Notes under the pieces: model-generated | What the model saw: the letters and a program-made list of their open reading frames with translations, nothing else | Database searches by the model: none | Told to the model about the DNA's origin: nothing | Assembly: GCA_964615775.1 (NCBI GenBank) | Contig: CAZTQB010000005.1 | Location: 4,987-68,986 of the forward strand | Length of the DNA: 64,000 nt | Source: JALHOM01 sp964615775 | Lineage (GTDB): Bacteria > Patescibacteriota > Saccharimonadia > Saccharimonadales > 2-12-FULL-41-12 | Direction of reading: 5' to 3' | Shown: positions 15,423 to 24,487 of the stretch, in pieces | Numbering within the stretch: the stretch's first letter is position 1 | How the letters are laid out: the number at the start of each line of letters is the position of its first letter | Position numbers and translations under genes: made by a program

Positions 15423-18137
15423 TTATCTAAATATTCTTTGGAAAGATTTTTTGGTGTAGATACGAAGAAATTCAGCTGCTAGATAGTAGTACGGAAAAGC
15501 GATAATTACTAAGAATGTACTGGATAGTAGGCCAAAGATTAGTACGACCGACAACCCTTCCCAAAATGGGCTAGTTATGGCTAGCGGGATTAATGAGACG
15601 ACAGCGGTCAAGCTGGTGGCAATAAGTGGGCGGAAACGCTCAGCCAACGCTTCATGTATAGCGTCTACCGGTCTCTTGCCGGCTGCCCTAGCTTGGTTGG
15701 CGTAATCTGTTAATAAAATGGTGTTTTTAATACTTAGACCTATCAGAGCAAAAAAACCTAACATTGCAAAGAAGCTAAATGGATTATCTGATAGGTACAA
15801 GCCAAGTGCTATACCAAACAGACTAAAAGGAATGGCCATAAAGATTAGTATTGGCTGCAGGAAGCTTCTAAACTGAATAACCAACAAAACATAGATGACT
15901 AATAAAACGGCTGGAAACGCAATTGCTAAAGTTTTGAAGCTGTCTTGGTTCTCGCCTTCTTGTTGTAAATCAAAGACCATCGCATCTTTATCCAGTCCGT
16001 AGCTAGCAACTTTTTCGGGTGTAAATTTATCTTTTAGAGCTTTTTCTGTTAGGGTGAACAGTGCTGTTGTGTCACTGTCTTTATATTGGGCAGTAACAGA
16101 TACATATGGTTTGTTGTTTGATCGTGAGTATACACCTGGATTTGGTGGGCTGACAGATTCAATCTCTGCCTTACTGCCATCACTTCTTTGCAATACTAAG
16201 GTTGATAGGTAATGTTGAATATCGTTTGCGAGCTTAATTGCGGCTTGACGATCTTTGACGGTCTCGACTTTTACGGTAAAACCTGAAGCCGGTGGTCCTG
16301 CGTCAATTTGATTGATCTTAATCTGAACATCTTTGACGTTTTTTAGTTCACTACTCAAATCTTTAATAATTTGCTGGGAAGTAACTTTCCTGTCTTTGTA
16401 GTCGGTCAGGTCAATAAAGTAGTATGCATTTTGAGCGTTACTGAAACCGTTGTTGGCTGTAGTCACTAAATTATCCCCAACTACTTTTGATATGACTGCT
16501 TCTACCTCTTTAGCTTTTTCTTTTGCTTCTGGCAGTTCAGTATTTGGTGCAAAAACGGCATTTATTGATAGCTGATTAGAGTCTTTGGATGACGGGAAGA
16601 TATTAAATTTAACCTTTTTGAACAAATATCCGCCGCTACCAATAAAAGCAAAGCTAATCAAAAATGCGACTACACAGACTACTGCTAGCTTAGGCTTAGA
16701 ATTTTTAGCCAAAAGCATTGGCTTAGCGATAAATTCGGCGATCTTCGACTCGATGTTTCCAGAAAAGTCGTGCTTGTTTGCATTTTTAAGACTGTGATTT
16801 TTCTTAAATATTATAAGTCTCGCAAAAAGTGGTATAAACACTAGTGCTACGAACAAGCTTACTAGTAGAGCCGAGATAATAGTAATTGGGATTGCCCGGA
16901 TAAATTCACCTAAAATACCACTGACAAAAATAAGTGGCGTAAAACTTAAGGCTGCTGTAAGTGTCGCAGCAATCATGGCTCTACTTACCTTGTGGGTAGC
17001 ATTTGATATAACTGTATCGGGGTCTTTATGTTTTTTGCTCTGTGCCACGATTGCTTCTACCATAATAATTGTGTCATCGACTATCAGCGACAAAGCTAAT
17101 ATTAATGAGAATAAGGTTATAGTATTAAGTGAGTTGCCAGATAAATACAAAACACCGTTAGTGATTGCTAGTACGCTAATCATTGATAAAACAGTTACTA
17201 TAGATGCTCGTACGGCGATTATAATGGCTCCAACAACTAGTACTACAACTAGTCCTTCCAGTAGAGTGCGTTGAAGCTCACTTATTTGAGCTTTAATACT
17301 TGGTGCATTTGAGGCACTTATTTCGGCAGCGTAACCGCTAAATTTAGAGTCATTTTTTACTTCAGCTAACGCTTTATTAACATTGTCGTATAGTTCTAAA
17401 TTATCAGCTTTTGGAACTGATTTTACACCTATGACTATTGCTTCATAAAATTTATTTTGACCATCGTTTCTTTTGCCAAACCTCTCAAATGATCTTTGAG
17501 CAGTTTCGGTTTGTCCAGTAACCGGATTTTTGGCTTCTTCGATAGGATTGATTATAGAAACGTCACTAACCAAGTTTATATTTTTATCTTTTAGGGCGGT
17601 AGCCATATCATTTGCTTTAGAGATGAGTGTTGGCTCATCTACTGGTTCATGTGAGTAAAAAGAGATAACCAAATCATCACCACGCTCTGTAAAGCCAAAC
17701 TTGTATGGGTCAAATTTGATATTTGCTTGCTCAGGCAATATCTTTTCGGCACTTAGCTTAGATTTCAGCTCGTTAGTTTTTTGTTCGGCATTAACCTCGT
17801 CTTTGTATTGAACTTGACCAGTGAAAAAATTGTCAAAACTTTGAGTTTGGACCGATTTTACGCCATCTTGACTGAGTAAGAAAGAACTTAATTTTGTTGC
17901 TACATCGGAGTCAACTTTCTCAGAGTTTTCAACAAAAAAGGTACCTTGAGCAATTGCATATGGTGTATTTATACTAGGAAAGCCCTCTTTTTTTAAAAGC
18001 GTGGTGTAGCAAACGGCTCCAAATAGAACCAAAGCAAGGCACAAAAGTGCGGTTTTACGAGGACGTTTAAAGAAGTAGAGGCTAACATTTTGTAGAAAAC
18101 TATTTGTTAGCTTATTAACTTTTTGGGATTTTTTCAT
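15423..18137 (-). CDS. RND-superfamily efflux transporter (AcrB/HAE1-like)
   Basis: 904 residues, shorter than the ~1030 of Gram-negative pumps. It has a short N-terminal helix, a long extracellular loop, a multi-helix block with IVDDTIIMVEAI (the proton-relay Asp pair), a second extracellular loop, and a final helix block with FFALIGLSIKNTILLTDYA and RPLIATSLTAVVSLIPL. It probably exports hydrophobic compounds using the proton gradient. No membrane-fusion or outer-membrane partner is nearby, as expected for a single-membrane cell. The AT-rich upstream region has no clear ribosome site. Confidence 0.9.
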   Translation of the reverse strand: MKKSQKVNKLTNSFLQNVSLYFFKRPRKTALLCLALVLFGAVCYTTLLKKEGFPSINTPYAIAQGTFFVENSEKVDSDVATKLSSFLLSQDGVKSVQTQSFDNFFTGQVQYKDEVNAEQKTNELKSKLSAEKILPEQANIKFDPYKFGFTERGDDLVISFYSHEPVDEPTLISKANDMATALKDKNINLVSDVSIINPIEEAKNPVTGQTETAQRSFERFGKRNDGQNKFYEAIVIGVKSVPKADNLELYDNVNKALAEVKNDSKFSGYAAEISASNAPSIKAQISELQRTLLEGLVVVLVVGAIIIAVRASIVTVLSMISVLAITNGVLYLSGNSLNTITLFSLILALSLIVDDTIIMVEAIVAQSKKHKDPDTVISNATHKVSRAMIAATLTAALSFTPLIFVSGILGEFIRAIPITIISALLVSLFVALVFIPLFARLIIFKKNHSLKNANKHDFSGNIESKIAEFIAKPMLLAKNSKPKLAVVCVVAFLISFAFIGSGGYLFKKVKFNIFPSSKDSNQLSINAVFAPNTELPEAKEKAKEVEAVISKVVGDNLVTTANNGFSNAQNAYYFIDLTDYKDRKVTSQQIIKDLSSELKNVKDVQIKINQIDAGPPASGFTVKVETVKDRQAAIKLANDIQHYLSTLVLQRSDGSKAEIESVSPPNPGVYSRSNNKPYVSVTAQYKDSDTTALFTLTEKALKDKFTPEKVASYGLDKDAMVFDLQQEGENQDSFKTLAIAFPAVLLVIYVLLVIQFRSFLQPILIFMAIPFSLFGIALGLYLSDNPFSFFAMLGFFALIGLSIKNTILLTDYANQARAAGKRPVDAIHEALAERFRPLIATSLTAVVSLIPLAITSPFWEGLSVVLIFGLLSSTFLVIIAFPYYYLAAEFLRIYTKKSFQRIFR

Positions 18138-18212
18138 AAAAACTCTCTCTTAAAAACTTAGTCAGTATACTTAATTTACTTCTGATATTTTATATTAACC
18201 AAAAGGATTAGT

Positions 18213-18875
18213 CTATCTGTTCGTCCTTTTATGAACCCAATTTTTTATCTTTTTGTAATCTTTTACAATCAACTTACCATTAGCCACTTCTACACAATCC
18301 ATGTCTTTTAATCTGCGAATCACGCGATTAACTGTCTCTCGCGATAAACCGGTTTTAGCGGCAATGTATTTCTCGTTTGATGATACCGGAATGTTGTCGG
18401 TTAGATCTTTTTTATTATGACTCAGCTCGCAGTAAAGTTCATAAACTACTCTGTCAAAAGCATTGCCAGCCATCATAGTTGTGGCTCTCATTAAAAAATC
18501 ATTAAGTCCTAAGTAGAGTCTCTTGGCAAGCACAATGGCGATATCGGGGTTATCGTTTATAAAGTTAATAATTTTTTGTTTAGGAATTTTATAGGTAGTT
18601 ACATTATAGATACTAGAATAATAAAAATAGTTAGTTAGCTCCATGTCTAAACTCTCAGAGATTGGTAAAAAACTACCTGATTTATAAATATGCAGCACAA
18701 CCTCTTCCTTTTTATAGGAAAATGTGTACTTTTTTATTTCACCAGTTTTTATAAAGTAGACAAAATCGGATTTTTGATTGGGCTTTAAGATAATTTTTTT
18801 AGGAGGGAGACTAATAAGTTGATGTTTTTTGAAAAAATCATTTAGTTTGGTTGGATATGCGTATGAATTATGCAC
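18213..18875 (-). CDS. Crp/Fnr-family transcription regulator
   Basis: 220 residues from a GTG start. The N-terminal ~120 form a cyclic-nucleotide-binding-type beta barrel (SDFVYFIKTGEIKKYTF). A dimerisation helix precedes a winged helix with KYIAAKTGLSRETVNRVIRRLKD, the Crp-type recognition helix. The phosphate-binding residues for cAMP are not evident and no Fnr-type cysteine cluster is seen, so the effector is unknown. Divergent from the 504-aa envelope gene, with about 120 bp between them for control. A related regulator is at 26795. Confidence 0.88.
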   Translation of the reverse strand: MHNSYAYPTKLNDFFKKHQLISLPPKKIILKPNQKSDFVYFIKTGEIKKYTFSYKKEEVVLHIYKSGSFLPISESLDMELTNYFYYSSIYNVTTYKIPKQKIINFINDNPDIAIVLAKRLYLGLNDFLMRATTMMAGNAFDRVVYELYCELSHNKKDLTDNIPVSSNEKYIAAKTGLSRETVNRVIRRLKDMDCVEVANGKLIVKDYKKIKNWVHKRTNR

Positions 18876-18993
18876 TTTGACCTTTTTACTAGAGATAATC
18901 CCCCTAATGTTTTTAGTTTAACATTTATTATAGTAATCAGCCAGATTGATTAGCCAAGTTTATCTAGCTAGTATATCCTTGAGATATAAGCTT

Positions 18994-20508
18994 ATGATTA
19001 GAAGAATTGCCAGCAAAATTAATTTTTTTTCGAAAGATATATTCAAGGCAGGTTTTTTTAATTTTTTAAGAAATCAACCAAAAACTAGAAGGATAATTGT
19101 TATTTGTTCAGCAATTTTCATTGTTTTTCATATGTGGCTGCACTTTACCAATCCGTATGCAAAAATAAATGTTTTTGAAAAGCCATACTATACTTTTGTA
19201 AACCAAAATGGAGATATTGAGTTTAGGCAAAAATACAAAATGGAAGTCTATACCAATCCAGTAGCTGACCTTTTAGGCTACTATAAGTCGGGTTTTTTGA
19301 TTTTACAAAATACACTTTTTGGCGGTGGGCCGGCTAGAGGTAAAACGCCGGACGAGGTCATAAACTCTATTCATGACAAGCGGTTTGATGCCGACAAACC
19401 ATATTTAATTAGTGGCGATCAATTTAGTGTTCTTTACCCCAGAAATTTAGGTGTTTTTTATAACCAAATTTTGAATCCAAATACCGCTCTCGACCAGAAT
19501 GATTGGCAAGATCGTCAAAAACTATATTTGCAGTCAGTCCTATTTGCGATTGATGGACTTTCGGCTAGCAACTCACCAAAAACCACTATCGTACCGATTG
19601 GCCAGCGTCAAGTAGTTTTAACTCAGGTTCACCCTGGTGGCGTTGGTTCGGATCAGGTTTACGGCGTATTTTTTGCTATACATAAAATGCAAACTGCCGC
19701 GTCGAGCAACAATCATAAATATAGAATTCAGACAATTGATTCTGCAAATTTTTTAGCTTACACACGCCAGTCTCAGTTGCAAAAAATGTTCGATAACTAC
19801 ATTGATGCTGTTTATGATACCTCAACAAAGCGAGTTAAAGACAATCTTCATCTTTCAAGTGCTAGAGACGGAGTAATCAGGCGGTCGAGTTTTTACGACA
19901 ATATTATCTTATATGAGACTGCTCAGTTAGCTCGTCAGCTAGGCTTGCAGGATAAATACAATATTGCCAACTCAGAAAATAAACAAATGTTGAAGAATTT
20001 TTACTGGAATGAATCAGCAGGATTTTATAACGATGATATTAAGACAAAATCATTTTCTTCAGATTTTTTGATTGGTTATGTTAACAATTTTTTTGACCTA
20101 AACGACCTAACTGACTTAAGTCGCACTAAAAGGACAATTGATTACTTAAATGACAGTGAGTTAGTGCGACTGTTTCCGATTAAATATCAAATCGACGGTA
20201 ATCCAAATGTACCAAAATTTGTTGACTATTTTGTGGCAAATTATGGACGTAATGTTATTTGGAGTTATTGGGGTAGTCAATACATAACTTTATTAAGTGA
20301 TATGCATAAAAAAACCGGTGATTCAAAGTATAAAAATGAAGCTCTTAAGTATCTTGGAATATACGAGCAAAATTTAATTCGTGATCAAGGTCTGGCTGAG
20401 ACATATAGTCCAGATGGAAGGTTTCTAAGAACCGGCATTTATAAAAGTATTCGTAGTACTGGTTGGGTGGTTCAGCTAGAACATGCTAAGTATTCACTAG
20501 AGCATTGA
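18994..20508 (+). CDS. Membrane-anchored protein with (alpha/alpha)6-barrel glycosidase-like domain
   Basis: 504 residues from ATG 18994 (a TTG at 18946 is possible but weaker). One N-terminal helix (IIVICSAIFIVFHMWLHF) anchors it. The exported part has regular helix pairs, Trp/Tyr-rich turns such as NVIWSYWGSQY and a C-terminal LRTGIYKSIRSTGWVVQ, which resemble glycoside hydrolases with six-hairpin barrels. Catalytic residues cannot be assigned by eye. The role is probably in glycan trimming or binding at the cell surface. It converges on the lipid-kinase-like gene. Confidence 0.6.
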   Translation: MIRRIASKINFFSKDIFKAGFFNFLRNQPKTRRIIVICSAIFIVFHMWLHFTNPYAKINVFEKPYYTFVNQNGDIEFRQKYKMEVYTNPVADLLGYYKSGFLILQNTLFGGGPARGKTPDEVINSIHDKRFDADKPYLISGDQFSVLYPRNLGVFYNQILNPNTALDQNDWQDRQKLYLQSVLFAIDGLSASNSPKTTIVPIGQRQVVLTQVHPGGVGSDQVYGVFFAIHKMQTAASSNNHKYRIQTIDSANFLAYTRQSQLQKMFDNYIDAVYDTSTKRVKDNLHLSSARDGVIRRSSFYDNIILYETAQLARQLGLQDKYNIANSENKQMLKNFYWNESAGFYNDDIKTKSFSSDFLIGYVNNFFDLNDLTDLSRTKRTIDYLNDSELVRLFPIKYQIDGNPNVPKFVDYFVANYGRNVIWSYWGSQYITLLSDMHKKTGDSKYKNEALKYLGIYEQNLIRDQGLAETYSPDGRFLRTGIYKSIRSTGWVVQLEHAKYSLEH

Positions 20509-20519
20509 CTCAAATCTAA

Positions 20520-21494
20520 TTATTTTGCCAATGAAATATATTTTAGATTTGTTTCCAAAGAAGTAACGGCTATTTTAGTATGAGCTGGAATTTTGTGAAT
20601 TTCGCCGTCTATCTGAGCCGTTATTGGCTCTTTAGCAATAAAAGTTACTTTTTCTTTCTTTTTGTAATTAGGGCTTGATTTACCTGAAATAGCTAGTTTA
20701 ATTAATTCGATAATAACCGATGGACTCTTTTGTTTAATTTGGGCGTGAAAAAACGCTTTTTCATGTAGACTTATTGGCAATCGACTTACCTTGGCCATTC
20801 TCGGTCCATTAACAAAACTATGTTCAAAAAAATTGGTATCCCTGCTGTCTATTTCCATTCTAAAAACTGTGGCTTCCAGTATAGAGGCTATCACCAAAAA
20901 CACCTCGCGAATAATTAAAAAAGGTGGAAAGTATTTAATAAATCTTTTGCTGGAAGAACGACTACTTTCTAATTTATCGGCAATATAAGCACTGGCCCCA
21001 AAACTGGCATAGCAGTTGGCATAAAAAGTTTGAGCTAGTGTGTTTTTGGATTCAATGTCAATTTTTATTAGTGGCATTTTTATGTTGATGGAGTCATTAA
21101 TAAGTTTCTTGCAAGAAGTAGTCTTGCTTAGACCATTTAGCATATAGGCTAGATCATTAGCGTTACCGCCCCAAAGTGGCAGTAAATAGATATTTGAATA
21201 CTTACATACTTTTGAATCGTTTAGTAGTTGGTTGGTGATGCTGCTTACTGTACCGTCGCCGCCGCCAATAGCGATTAATATTTTTGAATTTTTGGAGTAG
21301 CATCTAATTTTTTCTGTTATAAGTTTAGGATTTTCTATAATATTAACTTCTGTTTTTTGATTAAAATGAAGGTTTTTTAAAAAAGATCTATGCCATTTTT
21401 TAGCCCGCAGAATATTACTAGCCTTCGGGTTATAGGCAAAGATATAATAATCAATATTTTCAAGAACTGGTTTATCTCCGTTAAGTTTTGACAT
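20520..21494 (-). CDS. Diacylglycerol/lipid kinase family protein
   Basis: 324 residues. The DAGK catalytic domain is marked by ILIAIGGGDGTVSSITNQLL (GGDGT nucleotide site) and LLPLWGGNANDLAYML, where the usual PlGTgND reads PLWGGNAND. The C-terminal domain carries the second lobe with FYANCYASFGASA. Family members phosphorylate diacylglycerol, sphingosine-like or undecaprenol lipids at the inner membrane face. The neighbouring CDP-alcohol transferase and CarS-like genes support a phospholipid role. The altered PLWGG segment may shift substrate choice. Confidence 0.82.
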   Translation of the reverse strand: MSKLNGDKPVLENIDYYIFAYNPKASNILRAKKWHRSFLKNLHFNQKTEVNIIENPKLITEKIRCYSKNSKILIAIGGGDGTVSSITNQLLNDSKVCKYSNIYLLPLWGGNANDLAYMLNGLSKTTSCKKLINDSINIKMPLIKIDIESKNTLAQTFYANCYASFGASAYIADKLESSRSSSKRFIKYFPPFLIIREVFLVIASILEATVFRMEIDSRDTNFFEHSFVNGPRMAKVSRLPISLHEKAFFHAQIKQKSPSVIIELIKLAISGKSSPNYKKKEKVTFIAKEPITAQIDGEIHKIPAHTKIAVTSLETNLKYISLAK

Positions 21495-21568
21495 ACCTAT
21501 ACTGTATCGTTTTAAAAAATTTTCATCAATTAGTGTTTTATGGCTAAAACATATACGATATAGTCGTA

Positions 21569-22192
21569 ATGAATCTTCATAAAGTTATAAAGAGTATTAT
21601 CAGAAGTATATTTACTAGGTTGGCGGCTTTTTTAAATAAAATCTTCAGAGGCAAAATTACGCCAAATATGGTAACGGTGGTTGGCTTGTTGGCCCATTTG
21701 CCGATTGTTTTTTTACTATTTGATGGTCGACTGGTTCTTGGAGGTGTTATGATAATTATCTTCGGGCTTTTTGACACACTAGATGGTGCTTTAGCTAGGG
21801 TTCAAAATGTTGCTAGCACCAAGGGTATGTTTTTAGATGCTTTGAGTGACCGGCTAAAAGAAGTTTTGATATTAACTGGACTTAGCGGTTATTTTTTGGA
21901 GATAAATAATGACTTGGGGGTTATCTTATGTATCTTAACGCTCGGTATTTCTATGAGTGTAAGTTATGCAAAGGCCAAAGGTGAAGCTGCAATTGTTGTT
22001 AGCAAGTATAAAATATCCCACGATGAACTCAATAGATTTTTTGAAGACGGCCTGGGTGCCTATGAAATTCGGATTTTCTTAATTGCTCTTGGATGTTTGT
22101 TTGGGTATCCATCAATATTTTTAAGTATTATTTTATTGCTTGCTAGCTATACTTTGTTGTTAAGGACTATTAAAATTATGAAAGCTTTATAG
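21569..22192 (+). CDS. CDP-alcohol phosphatidyltransferase
   Basis: 207 residues with about six helices. The family motif DG-x2-AR-x8-G-x3-D-x3-D is intact: it begins LDGALAR and continues to GMFLDALSD. The enzyme swaps CMP on a CDP-lipid for an alcohol (glycerol phosphate, inositol phosphate or similar) in the membrane; the alcohol cannot be read from sequence. A -10-like TATAGT sits 4 nt before the ATG. The stop is 3 nt from the next gene's GTG start, so it forms an operon with the CarS-like gene. Confidence 0.9.
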   Translation: MNLHKVIKSIIRSIFTRLAAFLNKIFRGKITPNMVTVVGLLAHLPIVFLLFDGRLVLGGVMIIIFGLFDTLDGALARVQNVASTKGMFLDALSDRLKEVLILTGLSGYFLEINNDLGVILCILTLGISMSVSYAKAKGEAAIVVSKYKISHDELNRFFEDGLGAYEIRIFLIALGCLFGYPSIFLSIILLLASYTLLLRTIKIMKAL

Positions 22193-22195
22193 AAA

Positions 22196-22753
22196 GTGCT
22201 TATAGAGATAATTTTTTGTCTGTGGTTTTTTATGCCGGCTGGCATAGGTAACGTCTGCCCTATTTTTGCAGCCAATATACCCTTTATTCGGTTGTTTAGT
22301 ATGCCGGTTGATATGGGGGCAAAATTTAATAAAAAACCACTTTTTGGCAAAAATAAAACTTGGCGAGGTTTACTTTGTGCAGTATTGGCTGGAGCTTTAG
22401 TCGGTGTATTTCAAATGTACATAGCAAGAATTTTTGCAGTCGATTTTACAAAATTTATTAATTTTGACTACCAAAGTTATCTAACTATATTTTTGGGTAG
22501 CGTGTTAGGTCTTGGTGCAATTTTGGGGGACTTAGTAGAAAGCTTTTTTAAGCGTCAGTTTGGCATAAAATCTGGCAAAAGTTGGTTCCCTTTTGATCAA
22601 CTTGATTACATAGTCGGAGCTTGTTTGCTATCCAGTCCGCTGGTGATTTTGTCCGTAAAACTGTACGTTATGATTATAATAGTTTGGTTTTTGATGCACA
22701 TAATTTTTAGTTATCTTGGCTATCTTGTTAGGCTTAAAAAACAGCCAATCTAA
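22196..22753 (+). CDS. CarS-like (CDP-archaeol synthase family) CTP transferase
   Basis: 185 residues, GTG start 3 nt after the previous stop. Motifs: MPVDMGAKFNKKPLFGKNKT then WRGLL, and GDLVESFFKRQFGIKSGKSW then FPFDQLDYIVGA. Both match the membrane CTP:lipid-phosphate cytidylyltransferase family (PF01864 CarS, distantly CdsA). About five helices. In archaea CarS activates unsaturated archaetidic acid; bacterial homologues exist, with substrate unknown to me. Here it would supply the CDP-lipid used by the adjacent phosphatidyltransferase. Confidence 0.83.
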   Translation: MLIEIIFCLWFFMPAGIGNVCPIFAANIPFIRLFSMPVDMGAKFNKKPLFGKNKTWRGLLCAVLAGALVGVFQMYIARIFAVDFTKFINFDYQSYLTIFLGSVLGLGAILGDLVESFFKRQFGIKSGKSWFPFDQLDYIVGACLLSSPLVILSVKLYVMIIIVWFLMHIIFSYLGYLVRLKKQPI

Positions 22754-22776
22754 GTATATAATAGCTGCTAGTTACT

Positions 22777-23598
22777 ATGCCTAAGACCAAGAACCATACC
22801 CAGTTATTTAAAAATAAAGTTGATTTGCTTGATAGTTTTGTCTTAAGTGGTGTCTTAACGGTTCTACTAACCCGTACTTACTTAGAAATCACTGGCTATC
22901 CTCAAATTGGTAGCAGCAATTTACATGTAGCCCACGTTTTATTTGGTGGATTATTTTTGTCATTTGCCCTTTTAGTTTTGCTGCTTAGTAATAAACCAAA
23001 TAAATTTTTCAGTGCAGTTTTGGGTGGTGTTGGCTTTGGTCTGTTCATAGATGAGACCGGTAAGTTTATCACACGCGATAATGATTATTTTTATGAACCG
23101 ACATTTACAATTATTTATTTAACTTTTTTGATTGTATGGTTTTTGTCTAGGCTTTTTTTACTTCGTGGTAGTGGTCAGAAGTTTTTATCACCTGCTGAAT
23201 GGCCAAAACCTTTTTTCGTTCGAAGCTTTATTATTTGTTGGTCTTTTTCCCAGGTTGTTTTAGTGGTTTATATTTTAGAAAATTTAGCCGATTATTCATC
23301 AATCCAAAAACGAGTTACTAGTATGATTGCGATTGGTAGTATTTCGGCAATTATTTATGGACTTCTAATAATGCTGGGATTGACGAGACTGTTTATGAAG
23401 CGAGTTGATTCAGCTGCTCATATTTTGAGAGGTTCATCGCAGATGGCGATTGTATTGATGTATCCAATTTTGTTTTATAGCATTCAGCTTCTTGCGGCAA
23501 TTGGTGTAATTTTAACTATGCTAATGATAATGGCCTTGTCAGAAACCAACCTTAGTTATTTGATCGCCAATCTTAAGCGGTCTTATCGTAATAGGTAG
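22777..23598 (+). CDS. Multi-pass membrane protein, unknown function
   Basis: 273 residues with about seven hydrophobic helices. FGLFIDETGKFITRDNDYF, between helices 3 and 4, is the most distinctive acidic segment and might bind a metal or lipid headgroup. No known transporter motif. It follows the CarS-like gene by 23 bp on the same strand, with a TATAAT-like box (22758-22763) in between, so it may have its own promoter. Converges with the DUF937-like gene with no gap. Confidence 0.7.
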   Translation: MPKTKNHTQLFKNKVDLLDSFVLSGVLTVLLTRTYLEITGYPQIGSSNLHVAHVLFGGLFLSFALLVLLLSNKPNKFFSAVLGGVGFGLFIDETGKFITRDNDYFYEPTFTIIYLTFLIVWFLSRLFLLRGSGQKFLSPAEWPKPFFVRSFIICWSFSQVVLVVYILENLADYSSIQKRVTSMIAIGSISAIIYGLLIMLGLTRLFMKRVDSAAHILRGSSQMAIVLMYPILFYSIQLLAAIGVILTMLMIMALSETNLSYLIANLKRSYRNR

Positions 23599-24159
23599 TT
23601 ATTTTTTTCCAAATATGCTTCCACCAATGTTGATTAGATCATCAACAACACTGCCGTTGTTATTTTTGTCTAATATGCTACCTAATATTGAGTTATTTTC
23701 TTTGCCTATTTTTTGATTTTTTAAAATATCCATTAAACCACCAGCATCCAAATTGTTATCAGATTTGCTCTTACCTAGTTTACCTAATATAAACGGGGCA
23801 ATTATGGCCATGATCATCATAATTTTGGCTGTATCTACACCAGTTTTTTTGTTTATAGCTTGAGCAGCTTTTTGATTGTTACTACCAAATATATGGCCTA
23901 AAATTTTATTACCTTCGGTATGGGTGTTCGAGTTTGAGATTGCTTCAATGACATTATCAAGTATTGAGCCACTGTGTTTTTCGTCAATGGTACTACCCAG
24001 AGCATCCTGATCAGTCTCTTTGGCCAGGCCTCCCAAAATCATTGGTAAGGCTGAATTAATTACACTTTTTGTTTCCGAATCGGACGTACCAACCTGTGAG
24101 CTAATTTGTCCAATTGCTTTTGAGTTTAAATATTGCTTAATCTCTGCTTGAATATCCAT
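23599..24159 (-). CDS. DUF937 / YidB-like protein
   Basis: 186 residues, no signal peptide. The helical repeats (SALPMILGGLAKETDQDALG, KILGHIFGSNNQKAAQAI) and the Gly/Asn-rich end (ILGSILDKNNNGSVVDDLIN) are typical of DUF937 proteins. Function in the family is unclear. A strong ribosome site (AAAAGGAGG, about 6 nt upstream) fixes the start and suggests high expression. Confidence 0.82.
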   Translation of the reverse strand: MDIQAEIKQYLNSKAIGQISSQVGTSDSETKSVINSALPMILGGLAKETDQDALGSTIDEKHSGSILDNVIEAISNSNTHTEGNKILGHIFGSNNQKAAQAINKKTGVDTAKIMMIMAIIAPFILGKLGKSKSDNNLDAGGLMDILKNQKIGKENNSILGSILDKNNNGSVVDDLINIGGSIFGKK

Positions 24160-24224
24160 AAAAACCTCCTTTTTAACACAATTAATTATACGCTAATATT
24201 AATAATATATGGTAAAGTTAGGTT

Positions 24225-24482
24225 ATGAAAAAAGCATCCTTGTATAATTGGTTAGCGGCAATTGCATCTTGTGTGGGTGTTGGTATGTTGTTGGGAGCCT
24301 ATTTAGCCAGTGACATGCCTTCAAAAACTCCATTTTGGATCGGTGGAATTTTAATTTTCTTAGGAGCGGTTGTGTTTGGGATGGCTGTCGGCACTAATTC
24401 TTCACAAGACTCACACTCAGATAAGACCTCTTTAAAAAATGATAAGTCTGATAGTAAGGTATCCGAGACAAGAAAATACTAA
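24225..24482 (+). CDS. Small two-helix membrane protein
   Basis: 85 residues. Two hydrophobic segments (about 8-28 and 37-55) with a Pro-containing turn, then a hydrophilic Ser/Asp/Lys tail. An extended -10-like TGGTAAAGT ends 6 nt before the ATG, suggesting a leaderless mRNA. It lies 5 nt before the MprF-like gene, so it may be co-expressed with it. No family recognised. Confidence 0.6.
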   Translation: MKKASLYNWLAAIASCVGVGMLLGAYLASDMPSKTPFWIGGILIFLGAVVFGMAVGTNSSQDSHSDKTSLKNDKSDSKVSETRKY

Positions 24483-24487
24483 TTAGC

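Noticed and set aside
21569..21571. Leaderless start for the CDP-alcohol phosphatidyltransferase
   Set aside because: The TATAGT ends only 4 nt before the ATG, which is too close for a normal transcription start, so it was left out of the leaderless set.
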